From: Maledivibacter sp.
GTDB taxonomy: Bacteria; Bacillota; Clostridia; Peptostreptococcales; Caminicellaceae
Reading direction: 5' to 3'
NCBI GenBank assembly: GCA_025210375.1
Contig: JAOASB010000037.1
Span: 186,001 to 250,000, forward strand
DNA: 64,000 nt
The position numbers and the translations under genes were made by a program. The notes beneath the pieces are model-generated. The model saw only the letters and a program-made list of their open reading frames with translations. It was not told the origin of the DNA and did not search any database. Below are positions 18,352 through 26,990 of the stretch, one piece after another (positions within the stretch are counted from its first letter, which is position 1; every line of letters begins with the position of its first letter).

Positions 18352-19932
18352 ATGATAGCAGCAATTTATTCTCGTAAATCCAAGTTCACTGGCAAAGGTG
18401 AATCCACCCAAAATCAAATACAATTATGTGAACAATATGCGAAAGACCACTTTAATGTAAATAAAATTATGATCTATGAAGATGAAGGGTTTTCCGGTGT
18501 AAATTCACATAGACCGGAATTTCAGAAAATGCTGAAGGATGCAAAGGAAAAAAGATTTAATATCCTTATCTCCTATAGATTGGATAGAATCAGTAGGAAT
18601 ATTTCAGATTTCTCGAATTTGATTGAGCTGCTTCAAAATAAGAACATAGGGTTTGTATCTATTAGAGAGCAATTTGACACCTCTACCCCCATGGGTCGAG
18701 CTATGATGTACATTGCATCGGTTTTTGCACAACTTGAGAGGGAAACAATAGCCGAAAGGATAAGGGATAACATGCTGGGTTTAGCTAAGACTGGAAGATG
18801 GCTAGGTGGCAATCCTCCTACGGGCTTCAAAAGTGAATCCATACTCTACCTTAATTCTAATATGAAAGAAAAAAGGATGTATAAGCTAACACCTGTAACA
18901 GAAGAACTAGAACTAGTTAAGCTTCTATTCAAAAAATATTTAGAATTTCAATCTTTATCAAAGCTTGAAACTTACTGTATACAAAATTACATTAAAACTA
19001 AAAATGAAAAGAACTTTTATAAATACTCTTTAAGAAATATTCTAACCAATCCAGTATATGCAGGGGCCGATCAGTATTCTTATAAATATTTTGAAGTAAA
19101 TAACTCACAAATTGCTTGTTCTAAAAAAGAATTTACAGGTGAATATGGAATAATGGCCTATAATAAAAATCTTGTAGTAAAAGGAAAATCTAATAAAACA
19201 AAAGCTATGGATGAGTGGATAATTGCAATAGGAAAACATAAGGGCATTATATCGGGTAAAGATTGGGTTAAGGTTCAAGAAATCATAACTAAAAATAAAG
19301 CCTTGGCTCCCCGTAGAAATACTTCACAGATTGCCCTTCTATCAAACTTTTTAAGATGCTCTAAATGCGGTTCATTCATGAAGATAAAATACGGACGGCT
19401 GAAGGTAGGAACGGATACAAGACATTATTATTACGTCTGTAACTCTAAGGAAATATCTAAGGGAAAACTATGTAATAATAAAAATCTGACAGGAGAAAAA
19501 ATTGATACTGAAGTTATAAGGGCTCTATCAAGGAAAATGAAACCCGGATCAATAAATGCCCTTGATAAAATTAAAAAGAATATGCAAAAAAAGAATCATC
19601 AAAATATCATAGCAGCCGATAGAATCAAAGAAAATAAAAAGTCCATTAATACTCTTTTAAAACAGCTTTATTATAATGACAATCCTAATGTGTCACAATA
19701 CATTTTTAATGAAATTGAAAAGCTAGATAAAGAAATCAGTGATATGGAATCTAATATTAAAAACTATAATGCTGAAATAAAATCCTTTAATATAAATATA
19801 TTACAGGATATAACAATCGATTTTACTAGATCAGTTGATATCTCTAGCCTTGAAGAGAAAAAAATTTTTTTGAATAATATAGTTGATAAAATTAATTGGG
19901 ATGGAAAAGAATTAAATATCATACTGTTATAA
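18352..19932 (+). CDS. SpoIVCA-like large serine recombinase of the sigK-intervening element
   Basis: The resolvase domain (residues 1-145) starts MIAAIYSRKSKFTGKGES with the catalytic Ser at residue 10, has ISYRLDRISRN, and ends AQLERETIAERIRDN. The recombinase domain (160-310) has GGNPPTGFKS and LTNPVYAGADQ. A zinc ribbon (LRCSKCGSFM, YYVCNS) is near 340-385, then a coiled coil (400-480). This start is characteristic, from memory, of the clostridial sigK-element recombinases. It lies inside the element, convergent with the sigK 5' piece. GGGGTGATGAC precedes the ATG. Excision and reintegration by synapsis of the two junctions is the inferred role. Confidence 0.92.
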   Translation: MIAAIYSRKSKFTGKGESTQNQIQLCEQYAKDHFNVNKIMIYEDEGFSGVNSHRPEFQKMLKDAKEKRFNILISYRLDRISRNISDFSNLIELLQNKNIGFVSIREQFDTSTPMGRAMMYIASVFAQLERETIAERIRDNMLGLAKTGRWLGGNPPTGFKSESILYLNSNMKEKRMYKLTPVTEELELVKLLFKKYLEFQSLSKLETYCIQNYIKTKNEKNFYKYSLRNILTNPVYAGADQYSYKYFEVNNSQIACSKKEFTGEYGIMAYNKNLVVKGKSNKTKAMDEWIIAIGKHKGIISGKDWVKVQEIITKNKALAPRRNTSQIALLSNFLRCSKCGSFMKIKYGRLKVGTDTRHYYYVCNSKEISKGKLCNNKNLTGEKIDTEVIRALSRKMKPGSINALDKIKKNMQKKNHQNIIAADRIKENKKSINTLLKQLYYNDNPNVSQYIFNEIEKLDKEISDMESNIKNYNAEIKSFNINILQDITIDFTRSVDISSLEEKKIFLNNIVDKINWDGKELNIILL

Positions 19933-19948
19933 ACCCTTAATTTACTAA

Positions 19949-20821
19949 TTATTGCTTAATCAAACGTTCAAGAGTCTTTACACTGAAAGTATCATAATCC
20001 TCGGTTTTTATATTCCCAGTATAAGGGTCCATATACATAACTTTTTTCATTGTCGAAGTCTCTGAATATCCAACAATAACTACAGCATGTCTTGTAGTTT
20101 CTAAATCAAGACCTACAATTATTGGATTTTTGTATTTTAAAATTTCAGCTTTAATTACATCAAAGGAAATGGGCTGTTTTGACTCAAATAAGTCATACTT
20201 TATATTATAGCTATCCACTCCATACTTAATTTCAAAGGGATAACCTTGAACATCGTTGTCATGTCCCTTTATTTTTGAAATAAAATCAATTTGTGAAATA
20301 TCATTAACTCCAAAATATTTCAAAACCGAAACTGAACAAGCTGACCAGCACCAATTAGACTTTTCTTGATTTTCTAAAGGAAAATTCCTTAACATTATTT
20401 CATAATTATTAGACTGGGGCCTTTTAATCCAAAAATCATATAGCCCTGTTTCATTTTTGTATCCACGAATTTTTATATAATATGTTTTTCCAGCAATTAA
20501 ATTGTATTCCATCCTAAAATTTCTTTCTAACCCTACATCATCATTAGAATCTAAAAGGTTCTTATTACTATCATATAGGCATCCCATAATATCCGTTGAG
20601 CCCGATGAAAAGAAAGTGAACATTCCACTTCTTGTTGTCGTTAATTTATAGTAATCTTCTTCATTCTCTTTTGATATTCCAGCGGATATAATTACCGTAT
20701 CCTTATCTTGTATAAAATTAATTTCAGATGTATAAGTGAAAGAATTATTATCCTCAGCATAAACTTTAGTCATCAACAATAGCATAATGATTATTAATGT
20801 TAATGAAGGAACTTTTCTCAT
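19949..20821 (-). CDS. secreted papain-like (AvrRpt2/C39-like) cysteine protease with PPC-type domain
   Basis: Start at 20821 (MRKVPSLTLI) follows a GGTGAGGGGAAT site. A signal peptide covers residues 1-22. Residues 30-135 look like a bacterial pre-peptidase C-terminal (PPC) beta domain (DYYKLTTTRSGMFTFFSSG, AGKTYYIKIRG). The catalytic part follows: SNWCWSACS with Cys158, ETTRHAVVIVGY with His245 and MYMDPYTG with Asp265. The order Cys-His-Asp and the NWCWxAC box match AvrRpt2-type C39-like peptidases. It is cargo of the skin element, encoded opposite the recombinase with only 16 bases between the 3' ends. Substrate unknown. Confidence 0.85.
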   Translation of the reverse strand: MRKVPSLTLIIIMLLLMTKVYAEDNNSFTYTSEINFIQDKDTVIISAGISKENEEDYYKLTTTRSGMFTFFSSGSTDIMGCLYDSNKNLLDSNDDVGLERNFRMEYNLIAGKTYYIKIRGYKNETGLYDFWIKRPQSNNYEIMLRNFPLENQEKSNWCWSACSVSVLKYFGVNDISQIDFISKIKGHDNDVQGYPFEIKYGVDSYNIKYDLFESKQPISFDVIKAEILKYKNPIIVGLDLETTRHAVVIVGYSETSTMKKVMYMDPYTGNIKTEDYDTFSVKTLERLIKQ

Positions 20822-20941
20822 TTCAATTCCCCTCACCTTTCTTACTATAGTGTAGTATTTCATCTCCTAGTATTGGTCGTTCAAAGCAGATATCCAACGC
20901 AATATATTCCCACTCTTATCTTTGTTAAATTTCACAGCTCA

Positions 20942-20988
20942 ATATAGATATTCCAGTTAAACAGTTAATTTATACATATCTATATCCT
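20942..20988. repeat. family E half copy
   Basis: ATAGATATTCCAGTTAAACA and GTTAATTTATACATATC match one arm of the family E palindrome at 52770-52871. Confidence 0.55.
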
Positions 20989-21128
20989 CAATAATTGAGC
21001 AAAATTGGAATAATTTACATCCATAAATATATATAATAGCTAATAATATCTATTTTCTTTCTAAATTTTGCTAATTGACTACATAAACTATAGTATCGTT
21101 AATATTCATTCTTGTCCATAGCGAAATA

Positions 21129-21145
21129 TGTCGAAGTGTGTCGAA
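21129..21145 (+). promoter_or_regulatory. two tandem Spo0A-box-like heptamers
   Basis: TGTCGAA occurs twice, at 21129 and 21139, ten bases apart start to start, in an intergenic region of the skin element. This is the core of the Spo0A binding consensus. A TATAAT box lies at 21232-21237. Whether they control the small frame at 21275 or the minus-strand protease gene is open. The rest of 20822-21997 holds repeats and AT-rich DNA. Confidence 0.4.
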
Positions 21146-21274
21146 ATTATTTTTTAAGCATTCATTCCTATGCCCCAAAATACTTTGTCCTCCAAACTGA
21201 TGAATGACCAGATTTTTCCCATAGTATATGTTATAATACTTAAGTAATTATTCAATAGAAGGGAGGTATTCTGT

Positions 21275-21362
21275 AATGGCCATCTTTCCACTTTATATTT
21301 TTGGAGGTATAGGTTTATTATTAATAATTGGTCTAGTCTTTATCTTGTTAAATAGGAATTAA
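21275..21362 (+). pseudogene. short membrane-peptide frame broken at a T6 run
   Basis: GAAGGGAGGT precedes an ATG at 21275 (MAIFPLYIF). The sequence after the six T residues (21297-21302) reads GGIGLLLIIGLVFILLNRN in the next frame, a perfect small membrane helix, while the ATG frame itself goes WRYRFIINN to a stop at 26 codons. One lost or gained T would give a clean 28-residue membrane peptide. It could be a mutation, a sequencing error or slippage. Confidence 0.4.
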
Positions 21363-21669
21363 AAAAATTGCATACTCAATTTAATAAATAGGGTGATTAA
21401 ATTAATCTTAATTAAGGTCATAGGTCTATGAGATCATGCTTTGATTTCATAATAATCCATAGTAAATATCTCTATAAAGCCCTATGACCTATAAATACAG
21501 GTTATAAAATTGAATTATTCCCCCAAGCCCTTTCCAACGATGCTGTAGCAATGCATATAGTCTAGTCCATTCCCTTCTTTCTTCCTCTTCTAGTAATATC
21601 ATAAATTAGCTTTGTATGGTAATTTCTTCTTGTTCTATAATATGCGTAACATTATGATTTGAATTATCC

Positions 21670-21828
21670 GAGCAAATTGCATAATTACCTTCTGCAAAAA
21701 CTATCTACTATATATAGTCAAAAAACCTTAAGAACTATACCATCAAATATGCTTATATCTTAAGCAATTAAATATAGGATGATATTCGCATATCAGGCTT
21801 AGCCAAGTAAGAGTTATGCAATTTCCTC
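21670..21828. repeat. family A interspersed repeat, full long copy (reference)
   Basis: Ends GAGCAAATTGCATAATTAC and AGAGTTATGCAATTTCCTC are inverted repeats. The interior holds ACTATCTACTATATATAGTC, then AATATGCTTATATCTTAAGC and AATTAAATATAGGATGATAT. 159 bp, no coding capacity. The 44831-44988 copy is nearly the same in inverted orientation. Confidence 0.88.
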
Positions 21829-21997
21829 ATCCTTAAAATTTTCAAAGTCAATATCAAAATAAATCCTATTCTGCCTAGCTATAATAATTATTACTTATGC
21901 TATGTGCAAAGATTTATCGAGGTTATTTCGTGGTAATTATTAACATTTTTCCATTTCTCGTCATAATGTGCTATAATATTACAGAGGAGGTTTTGGT

Positions 21998-22252
21998 ATG
22001 AAAGCTACGGGAATTGTTAGAAAACTTGATAGGTTGGGAAGAATAGTTCTTCCAGCGGAACTTAGACGAACTATGTCTATAGAAACAGGTAATCCCATAG
22101 AGATATTTTCTGATTCTAATAGTATTATTTTGGCTAAGTATAAGGAAAAGTGTTATATCTGTGGTAATGAGGATGATCTGACAGAGTTTAAGGGCAAACA
22201 CGTGTGTCATAATTGTATAGATGAATTGTTGAAGAAATTTTCTGACTATTAA
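21998..22252 (+). CDS. AbrB-family regulator with C-terminal zinc ribbon, 84 aa
   Basis: Residues 1-45 are an AbrB/SpoVT swapped-hairpin DNA-binding domain (MKATGIVRKLDRLGRIVLPA, ELRRTMSIETGNPIEI). Residues 50-75 add CYIC and CHNC, a CxxC-x14-CxxC zinc ribbon (Cys52, 55, 70, 73). An AGAGGAGG site precedes ATG 21998 and TATAAT lies at 21972-21977. AbrB proteins bind AT-rich DNA as transition-state regulators. This form with an added ribbon is common in clostridia. As skin cargo it may be a local transcription regulator of the element. Confidence 0.9.
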   Translation: MKATGIVRKLDRLGRIVLPAELRRTMSIETGNPIEIFSDSNSIILAKYKEKCYICGNEDDLTEFKGKHVCHNCIDELLKKFSDY

Positions 22253-22280
22253 TGATGCTGATACAATAAATTGTAACATT

Positions 22281-22317
22281 ACAAACTGCTTCTAGTAGTA
22301 GTTTGTATTTTTTTTTA
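22281..22317 (+). terminator. intrinsic terminator after the AbrB gene
   Basis: ACAAACTGC and G-TAGTTTGT form the stem, followed by a run of T (ATTTTTTTTT). Confidence 0.85.
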
Positions 22318-22398
22318 TTTCATAAGGTCTTATTATCTGAATATATCTCCATAAAAAATCAAATAATATATCTGATTCTTTTACTAGGAGGTGAAATA

Positions 22399-22554
22399 AT
22401 GCCAAATAACAGTATAGGATGTAATGTTACGGAGTGCAGACATCACGCTGGAGCCGTTAATCAATGTTCCCTTAATCACATTGAAGTTGTTAAGCATAAA
22501 AATCCTGCCACATGTCCAGAATGCACAGATTGTCAAAGCTTTGAAAAAAAATAA
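22399..22554 (+). CDS. DUF1540 Cys-rich protein, 51 aa
   Basis: ATG 22399 sits seven bases after AGGAGGTGAAAT; an upstream in-frame ATG at 22303 lacks a ribosome site. The protein reads GCNVTECRHHAGAVNQC then HIEVVKHKNPATCPECTDC, the DUF1540 Cys/His spacing, likely zinc-binding. Such proteins are frequent in sporulating Firmicutes with no assigned role. It is the last gene before the right end of the skin element, transcribed toward sigK. Confidence 0.88.
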   Translation: MPNNSIGCNVTECRHHAGAVNQCSLNHIEVVKHKNPATCPECTDCQSFEKK

Positions 22555-22585
22555 TATCATTAATCCTCACTTTTAAGTGAGGATT

Positions 22586-22733
22586 CAGGCTGTTGACAAA
22601 CCCGAATTTCTTCGTTGTTGCCTAGGCCAAGGACCCTTACGTATGTCTGTATACGCTGCGGCCTCTCGGTTTCAGCACGCCTCGAACTTCAAATTGTTAG
22701 GCAGCCTGCCATCTTGTTGACTTTGTCAACAAT
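22586..22733. repeat. family C structured repeat
   Basis: CAGGCTGTTGACAAACCCGA opens and AGGCAGCCTGCCATC closes an imperfect stem, followed by the hairpin TTGTTGAC-TTT-GTCAACAA. A second copy at 46971-47118 keeps the layout with a compensatory base pair. It lies between DUF1540 and the right sigK junction. It could be a small RNA, a MITE or a terminator module. Confidence 0.65.
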
Positions 22734-22772
22734 CTTAATTGCAAAATCTACTTTACTTCCCTATACAATGGT

Positions 22773-23132
22773 TTAAAATATCCAGAGTAGCTTTTTAGTA
22801 AACATTGTATTTTCTATACATCTTGCTGCATAAGTTGCGAGTCTTGTGCCTTTGCTTGTATCGAAGGTAGTTATTGCCTTTATTAAGCCAATTGTACCAA
22901 TAGATATAAGGTCATCCACATTGTATCCTGTATTGTGATACTTTTTTACTACATGGGCAACAAGTCTAAGATTCTTTTCAATCAATATGTTTTTAGCATT
23001 CTCATCACCCATAGAATACAACTTTAGATATTTCTCTTCATCTTCTTGATTAAGAGGTTTTGGAAAGGAAGTATTGTTTGCAACAAATGCAGATAAAAAT
23101 AATAAAGGAAGCGATACAAGAGTTAACCACAT
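22773..23132 (-). CDS. sigK: sigma-K 5' portion (pro-sequence and region 2), interrupted by the skin element
   Basis: From ATG 23132 the product starts [20 protein letters not shown], a hydrophobic pro-sequence like that cleaved from Bacillus pro-sigma-K, then SFPKPL. Next come region 1.2/2: [54 protein letters not shown]. After Asn (22809-22811) the frame enters the element and reads [11 protein letters not shown] and a stop. An in-frame ATG (23150) and GTG (23162) lie upstream; the ribosome site GGGGGTGG fits 23132 best. Sigma-K directs late mother-cell genes. As it stands the gene can make no functional sigma factor. Confidence 0.93.
   Translation of the reverse strand: MWLTLVSLPLLFLSAFVANNTSFPKPLNQEDEEKYLKLYSMGDENAKNILIEKNLRLVAHVVKKYHNTGYNVDDLISIGTIGLIKAITTFDTSKGTRLATYAARCIENTMFTKKLLWIF
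22790..22811. other. right junction of sigK-intervening element (att half-site)
   Basis: TTTTAGTAAACAT (22793-22805) lies just inside the right end. If the element circularises, this arm faces ATGTTTACCAAAA from the left end across a core of about ten bases, a palindromic attP-like site. Confidence 0.75.
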
Positions 23133-23216
23133 GTAGGATGCCACCCCCATAGTTTTAGTCACTTTAAATTATATGTTTGCGATACCTATTTTGTGCATGT
23201 CTTGGGAAGGATTTTT

Positions 23217-24905
23217 TTACATTCCCATTCCCAGCATATTCTTCGCAATATTAGAAAATATGGGAGTAGCTATTTTGCCTCCGCTTCCCTTTTCTTCAAC
23301 TATTACAGTCACTACGTATTCAGATTTTTTCCCTAGAAAAAATCCTGTAAACCAAGCATGAACAGTCTCTCCATTTTTTCCAACTGCCTCTGCGGAACCA
23401 GTTTTACCATAGGTCTCTGTACCATCTATATTAGCTCTTTTACCTGTACCTTCTTTAACAACCTTTCTCATCATTCTTTTAATCTTGGTGGCAGTATCAC
23501 TTGAAACTACTCTATTTATTTCTTTATCATTATATTTATCTAAAATTTTACCGTTACTGTCTGTTAATCCCTTCACAAGTCTTACTCCTACATCTATTCC
23601 ATCATTAGCTATTATATTAGTAAATCTTGCCACCTGTAATGGAGTAACTTCAACGGTACCTTGTCCAATGGCTATATTCCCTATCCCTGGCCCTTTAACA
23701 TAATCCTGTGAAGGTAAAATTCCCCCTACTTCTTCGTCAATCTTAATTCCCGTTTTTTTACCAATACCACACTTTTCTGCCATCTCAAGAAGCCTTTCTC
23801 CCCCAAGTGCTTGAGTTGCCTGTATAAATATTGAATTGCAGGATAATGTGAAGGCATCTTCAAAGCTTAGCTCACCATGTCCACCTCTTTTGTAACTATT
23901 GCATTTAATCATATTTACACCTAACATCTCATATCCCTTACAGATTGATTTATCACTCAGATCGATCACATCATTTTCAAGTAATGCGGCGGCAACAACG
24001 ATTTTGAAAACAGAACCAGGTGGATATGAGATTTGAACAGCTTTATTATATAGCTCCTTTGATTTACTATCTAAGTGAGCTTCTATATTACCTTGATCAA
24101 AATTTGGTCTGCTTGCCATGGCTAAGATATCTCCTGACTTGCTATCTAGAACCACAACACTGCCAATATAGTTATTTTTATCTAACTCACTCTCACATAT
24201 TTTTTGAATATCACTGTCCAAAGTAGTAATAATATTTTTTTTGGTCACTTCATCACTTTCAATAAGTATATATCCATATCCAGGAATAATCCTATTATGG
24301 GCATCAAGTATTGCACCAATCCTTTTCTCCCTATTTTCCACAAGCTCCTTATCAAAGGATTTTTCAAGTCCTGAAACTCCATTATTTTTAGACTTATTTA
24401 CATATCCTATAACATGGGATGCCAAGCCCCCCTCAGCGTACCTTCTGGAACGCTCAACTGTAGATACCCCAATATTTCTTATCATCTTCTTAATTAAATT
24501 TTCATCATAATTGTTAATCAAAAGCTCTGTTTTCTTATCCTTTAAAATTTTATTAGCTATTTCCTCCCTACTTAATCCTGTTAGCTCCACTATGGTATCA
24601 ATATTTTTTTTACTTAAATTAAATCCAGGATCTAAAATCAAATAGCTTTCTTTCCCCTTATTTGTTAAAGATTTTCCATTTGTATCATATATCGTTCCCC
24701 TATCAGCAATAGTTTGTGTCACCCGAAACCATTGTTCAAAGGCTTTTTTACTGTATTCATCTCCCTTTATAATTTGAATATAAAATAGTCTTATTATTAG
24801 GAGGCATAGCACTAGGCCTATGGCTCCAAAGACAGTAAAAATTCTTTTTTCCTTCAAGCCATCATTATTTTTTACTCTTCTTTTTTCTTTGACGGTTTTA
24901 TCCAT
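23217..24905 (-). CDS. class B penicillin-binding protein (PBP2/SpoVD-type transpeptidase)
   Basis: One N-terminal membrane helix (residues about 23-45) leads to a dimerisation domain and a transpeptidase domain. Motifs: SVFK with the active Ser at 298, SCN at 355-357 and KTG at 501-503. At 562 residues it lacks a PASTA extension, so it is shorter than SpoVD proper. The enzyme crosslinks peptidoglycan outside the membrane. It ends 85 bases before sigK begins, in the same direction, so read-through is possible; a role in cortex or septal wall synthesis is inferred from that. GGAAGGTG precedes ATG 24905. Confidence 0.92.
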   Translation of the reverse strand: MDKTVKEKRRVKNNDGLKEKRIFTVFGAIGLVLCLLIIRLFYIQIIKGDEYSKKAFEQWFRVTQTIADRGTIYDTNGKSLTNKGKESYLILDPGFNLSKKNIDTIVELTGLSREEIANKILKDKKTELLINNYDENLIKKMIRNIGVSTVERSRRYAEGGLASHVIGYVNKSKNNGVSGLEKSFDKELVENREKRIGAILDAHNRIIPGYGYILIESDEVTKKNIITTLDSDIQKICESELDKNNYIGSVVVLDSKSGDILAMASRPNFDQGNIEAHLDSKSKELYNKAVQISYPPGSVFKIVVAAALLENDVIDLSDKSICKGYEMLGVNMIKCNSYKRGGHGELSFEDAFTLSCNSIFIQATQALGGERLLEMAEKCGIGKKTGIKIDEEVGGILPSQDYVKGPGIGNIAIGQGTVEVTPLQVARFTNIIANDGIDVGVRLVKGLTDSNGKILDKYNDKEINRVVSSDTATKIKRMMRKVVKEGTGKRANIDGTETYGKTGSAEAVGKNGETVHAWFTGFFLGKKSEYVVTVIVEEKGSGGKIATPIFSNIAKNMLGMGM

Positions 24906-24965
24906 AAAAAAACACCTTCCCTCTATTGATTATTGACATAAGAGAAAAGGTCTATACTCCACTTT

Positions 24966-25052
24966 AGGCATATGAAAAAAATAAACAAGTCAAGTTACGA
25001 AAGGAATCAAAGGTACAAGTAAGGTGACTAGTTTATTTTTTAAATATGCCCT
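24966..25052. repeat. family B repeat, short copy
   Basis: AGGCATATGAAAAAAATAAA and TTTATTTTTTAAATATGCC are inverted ends 87 bp apart. The right end touches the stop codon of udk. Confidence 0.7.
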
Positions 25053-25698
25053 ATATTGCAAAGCTATCGCCATTTTGTTTTTCATAGATTATTGATTTTA
25101 CTTTAGCTACAACTATATCAATGGCAACCTTATTATATCCACCCTCTGGTATAATGATATTGGCGTATTTTTTCGTCGGTTCGATAAATTGTTGATGAGC
25201 AGGCTTTACGGTTTCAAGATATTGAGTTATTACGGACTCTAGGGTTCTTCCCCTATCGGATATATCCCTTACTATTCTTCTGATAACCCTTACATCTGCA
25301 TCGGTATCTACAAATATTTTAATATCCATTAGATCCCTTAATCTTTTATCCTCTAAAATCATTATTCCCTCTAGCATTATAATATCCCTAGGGTCAACCT
25401 TTATAGTTTCTGCTTTTCTAATATGATTTGAAAAATCGTATATTGGTTTATTTATTGATTTACCATCCAATAAGCCCTTAAGCTGCTCAAGAAGTAACTC
25501 TGTATCAAAGGCCAGAGGATGATCATAGTTAGTTTTGGTTCTTTCCTCGAAGGATAAGTGCTTTTGATCTCTATAGTATGAGTCTTGTTCAATAATACAT
25601 ATATTTTTTTCAGGTAGGCTTTCATATATCTCCTTTGCCACAGTAGTTTTACCAGAACCAGTACCCCCAGTAATTCCAATTAGTATTGGTCTATTCAA
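25051..25698 (-). CDS. udk: uridine kinase
   Basis: Phosphorylates uridine and cytidine with ATP or GTP in pyrimidine salvage. The Walker A box [12 protein letters not shown] is at residues 8-19; also seen are DSYYRD and NYDHPLAFD at about 41-63, and [18 protein letters not shown] near 128-145. Length 215 is usual. It starts with TTG one base after the stop of the U32 gene, so translation is coupled. The order trmR, trhP, udk is as in Bacillus. A family B repeat lies directly after the stop. Confidence 0.95.
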   Translation of the reverse strand: MNRPILIGITGGTGSGKTTVAKEIYESLPEKNICIIEQDSYYRDQKHLSFEERTKTNYDHPLAFDTELLLEQLKGLLDGKSINKPIYDFSNHIRKAETIKVDPRDIIMLEGIMILEDKRLRDLMDIKIFVDTDADVRVIRRIVRDISDRGRTLESVITQYLETVKPAHQQFIEPTKKYANIIIPEGGYNKVAIDIVVAKVKSIIYEKQNGDSFAI

Positions 25699-25699
25699 C

Positions 25700-26935
25700 T
25701 TAATCGTCCTCCCTTTTTCTCCTTAATATATAATATTTTTCAACAGGTTTATCCATAGACATTTTAATTTTTTGTTGTGCATGTGGTGCTACATCTATTT
25801 CATTATCCTTATCATCTAGCATTATTTTGATTTCTTGCTTGAAGCTTTTATAATCTGGACCAATAACCTCTATATGGTCTCCTTTAAACATTCTATTTCT
25901 TTGTTCAACTATGGCTAGACCAGTTTTTTCATCATATTCTAAGACCATTCCAATAAAATCGTATTCTCGTATATATGAGCTAGAAGTATATAATTGATCA
26001 TCCTTAGTTGGCTTGTTTAGGTAAAAACCATTAGTAAACTTTCTATGACTTACTTTGCTGAGTTCTTCTAACCATTCAGGATTAAACTGGAATTTTTCCG
26101 GAGACTCAAGATATTCATCAATAGCTTTTCTATATACTCTTACGGTATTAGCAACATAGTATATACTCTTCATTCGTCCTTCGATTTTCAAGCTGAATAT
26201 ACCCGAATTAATTAACTCTGGTATATGATTTATCATACATAAATCCTTAGAATTAAAGAAATATGTGCCCTTTTCATCTTCGGTCACCCTAATATATTCT
26301 CCAGGTCTTTTTTCTTCAACAAGGTAATAGTTCCATCTACAAGGATGGGCACACTGACCTCTATTTGAGTCTCTATCAGCCATATAGTTGCTTAAAAGAC
26401 ATCTACCGGAATAAGAGATACACATAGCTCCATGTATAAATCCTTCTAATTCCAAATCCTTAGGAATATTGTCTCCTACTTCCTTGATTTCTTTAAAGGA
26501 TAATTCCCTTGCTAATACTATTCTTTTGATTCCCTGCTTGTACCAAAAATTAGCACTCATATAGTTTGTATTATTAGCCTGTGTACTAAGATGAATCTCT
26601 AAGTTTGGAGCATATTCTTTAACATACATAAGAGTCCCGGGGTCAGAAAGTATAACGGCATCAACCTTCAATTCACTTAACTTCTCCAGATAACCGGGTA
26701 ATTCCTTTAAATCTTCATTATGGGGTATGATATTTAATGTAACATATACCCTTTTTCCCCTTTCATGGGCATATCTTATTCCCTCTTCCATATCTTCAAA
26801 GGAAAAGTTTCTTGCACTGGCACGAAGTCCAAATATTTGTCCTCCTATATAAACCGCATCTGCTCCGTAAGCAAAAGCAATTTTCAGTTTCTCTAAATCG
26901 CCAGCCGGAGCCAATAACTCAATTTTTTTATTCAC
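25700..26935 (-). CDS. trhP: U32 peptidase-family tRNA uridine-34 hydroxylation protein
   Basis: GTG start at 26935 follows GGGAGGAATTTTT. The U32 hallmarks are [20 protein letters not shown] (residues 6-25), the conserved [16 protein letters not shown] segment, and [10 protein letters not shown], whose Cys residues form an iron-sulfur site. Family members TrhP/YegQ and YrrN/YrrO make 5-hydroxyuridine at the wobble base using prephenate, rather than cleaving peptides. The gene sits between trmR and udk, matching yrrO in Bacillus. Only one U32 gene is present here where Bacillus has two. Assignment rests on family plus synteny. Confidence 0.85.
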   Translation of the reverse strand: MNKKIELLAPAGDLEKLKIAFAYGADAVYIGGQIFGLRASARNFSFEDMEEGIRYAHERGKRVYVTLNIIPHNEDLKELPGYLEKLSELKVDAVILSDPGTLMYVKEYAPNLEIHLSTQANNTNYMSANFWYKQGIKRIVLARELSFKEIKEVGDNIPKDLELEGFIHGAMCISYSGRCLLSNYMADRDSNRGQCAHPCRWNYYLVEEKRPGEYIRVTEDEKGTYFFNSKDLCMINHIPELINSGIFSLKIEGRMKSIYYVANTVRVYRKAIDEYLESPEKFQFNPEWLEELSKVSHRKFTNGFYLNKPTKDDQLYTSSSYIREYDFIGMVLEYDEKTGLAIVEQRNRMFKGDHIEVIGPDYKSFKQEIKIMLDDKDNEIDVAPHAQQKIKMSMDKPVEKYYILRRKREDD

Positions 26936-26990
26936 AAAAATTCCTCCCAATTTTAGTCATAAACAAGAAATACATAAATTATTTTCCTAC

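Larger units (their letters stand above)
16667..22811. mobile_element. compact skin-like sigK-intervening element, about 6.14 kb
   Basis: The ends are set by two broken pieces of the same sigma-K gene that join in frame at an AAT codon (16667-16669 and 22809-22811). Inside are a serine recombinase convergent with the sigK 5' piece, as in Bacillus skin, plus DUF805, AbrB-zinc ribbon, DUF1540, a secreted cysteine protease and two small soluble proteins. No phage structural gene is present. Known skin elements are excised in the mother cell before sigma-K is made; the same is inferred here. A small protein inside may be the directionality factor, but I cannot say which. Confidence 0.85.

Noticed and set aside
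22303..22398. Upstream start extending the DUF1540 protein by 32 residues
   Set aside because: The extension runs through terminator-proximal DNA; AGGAGGTGAAAT fixes the start at 22399.
1..22811. A prophage
   Set aside because: Two recombinases but no capsid, tail, terminase, portal or lysis genes seen.
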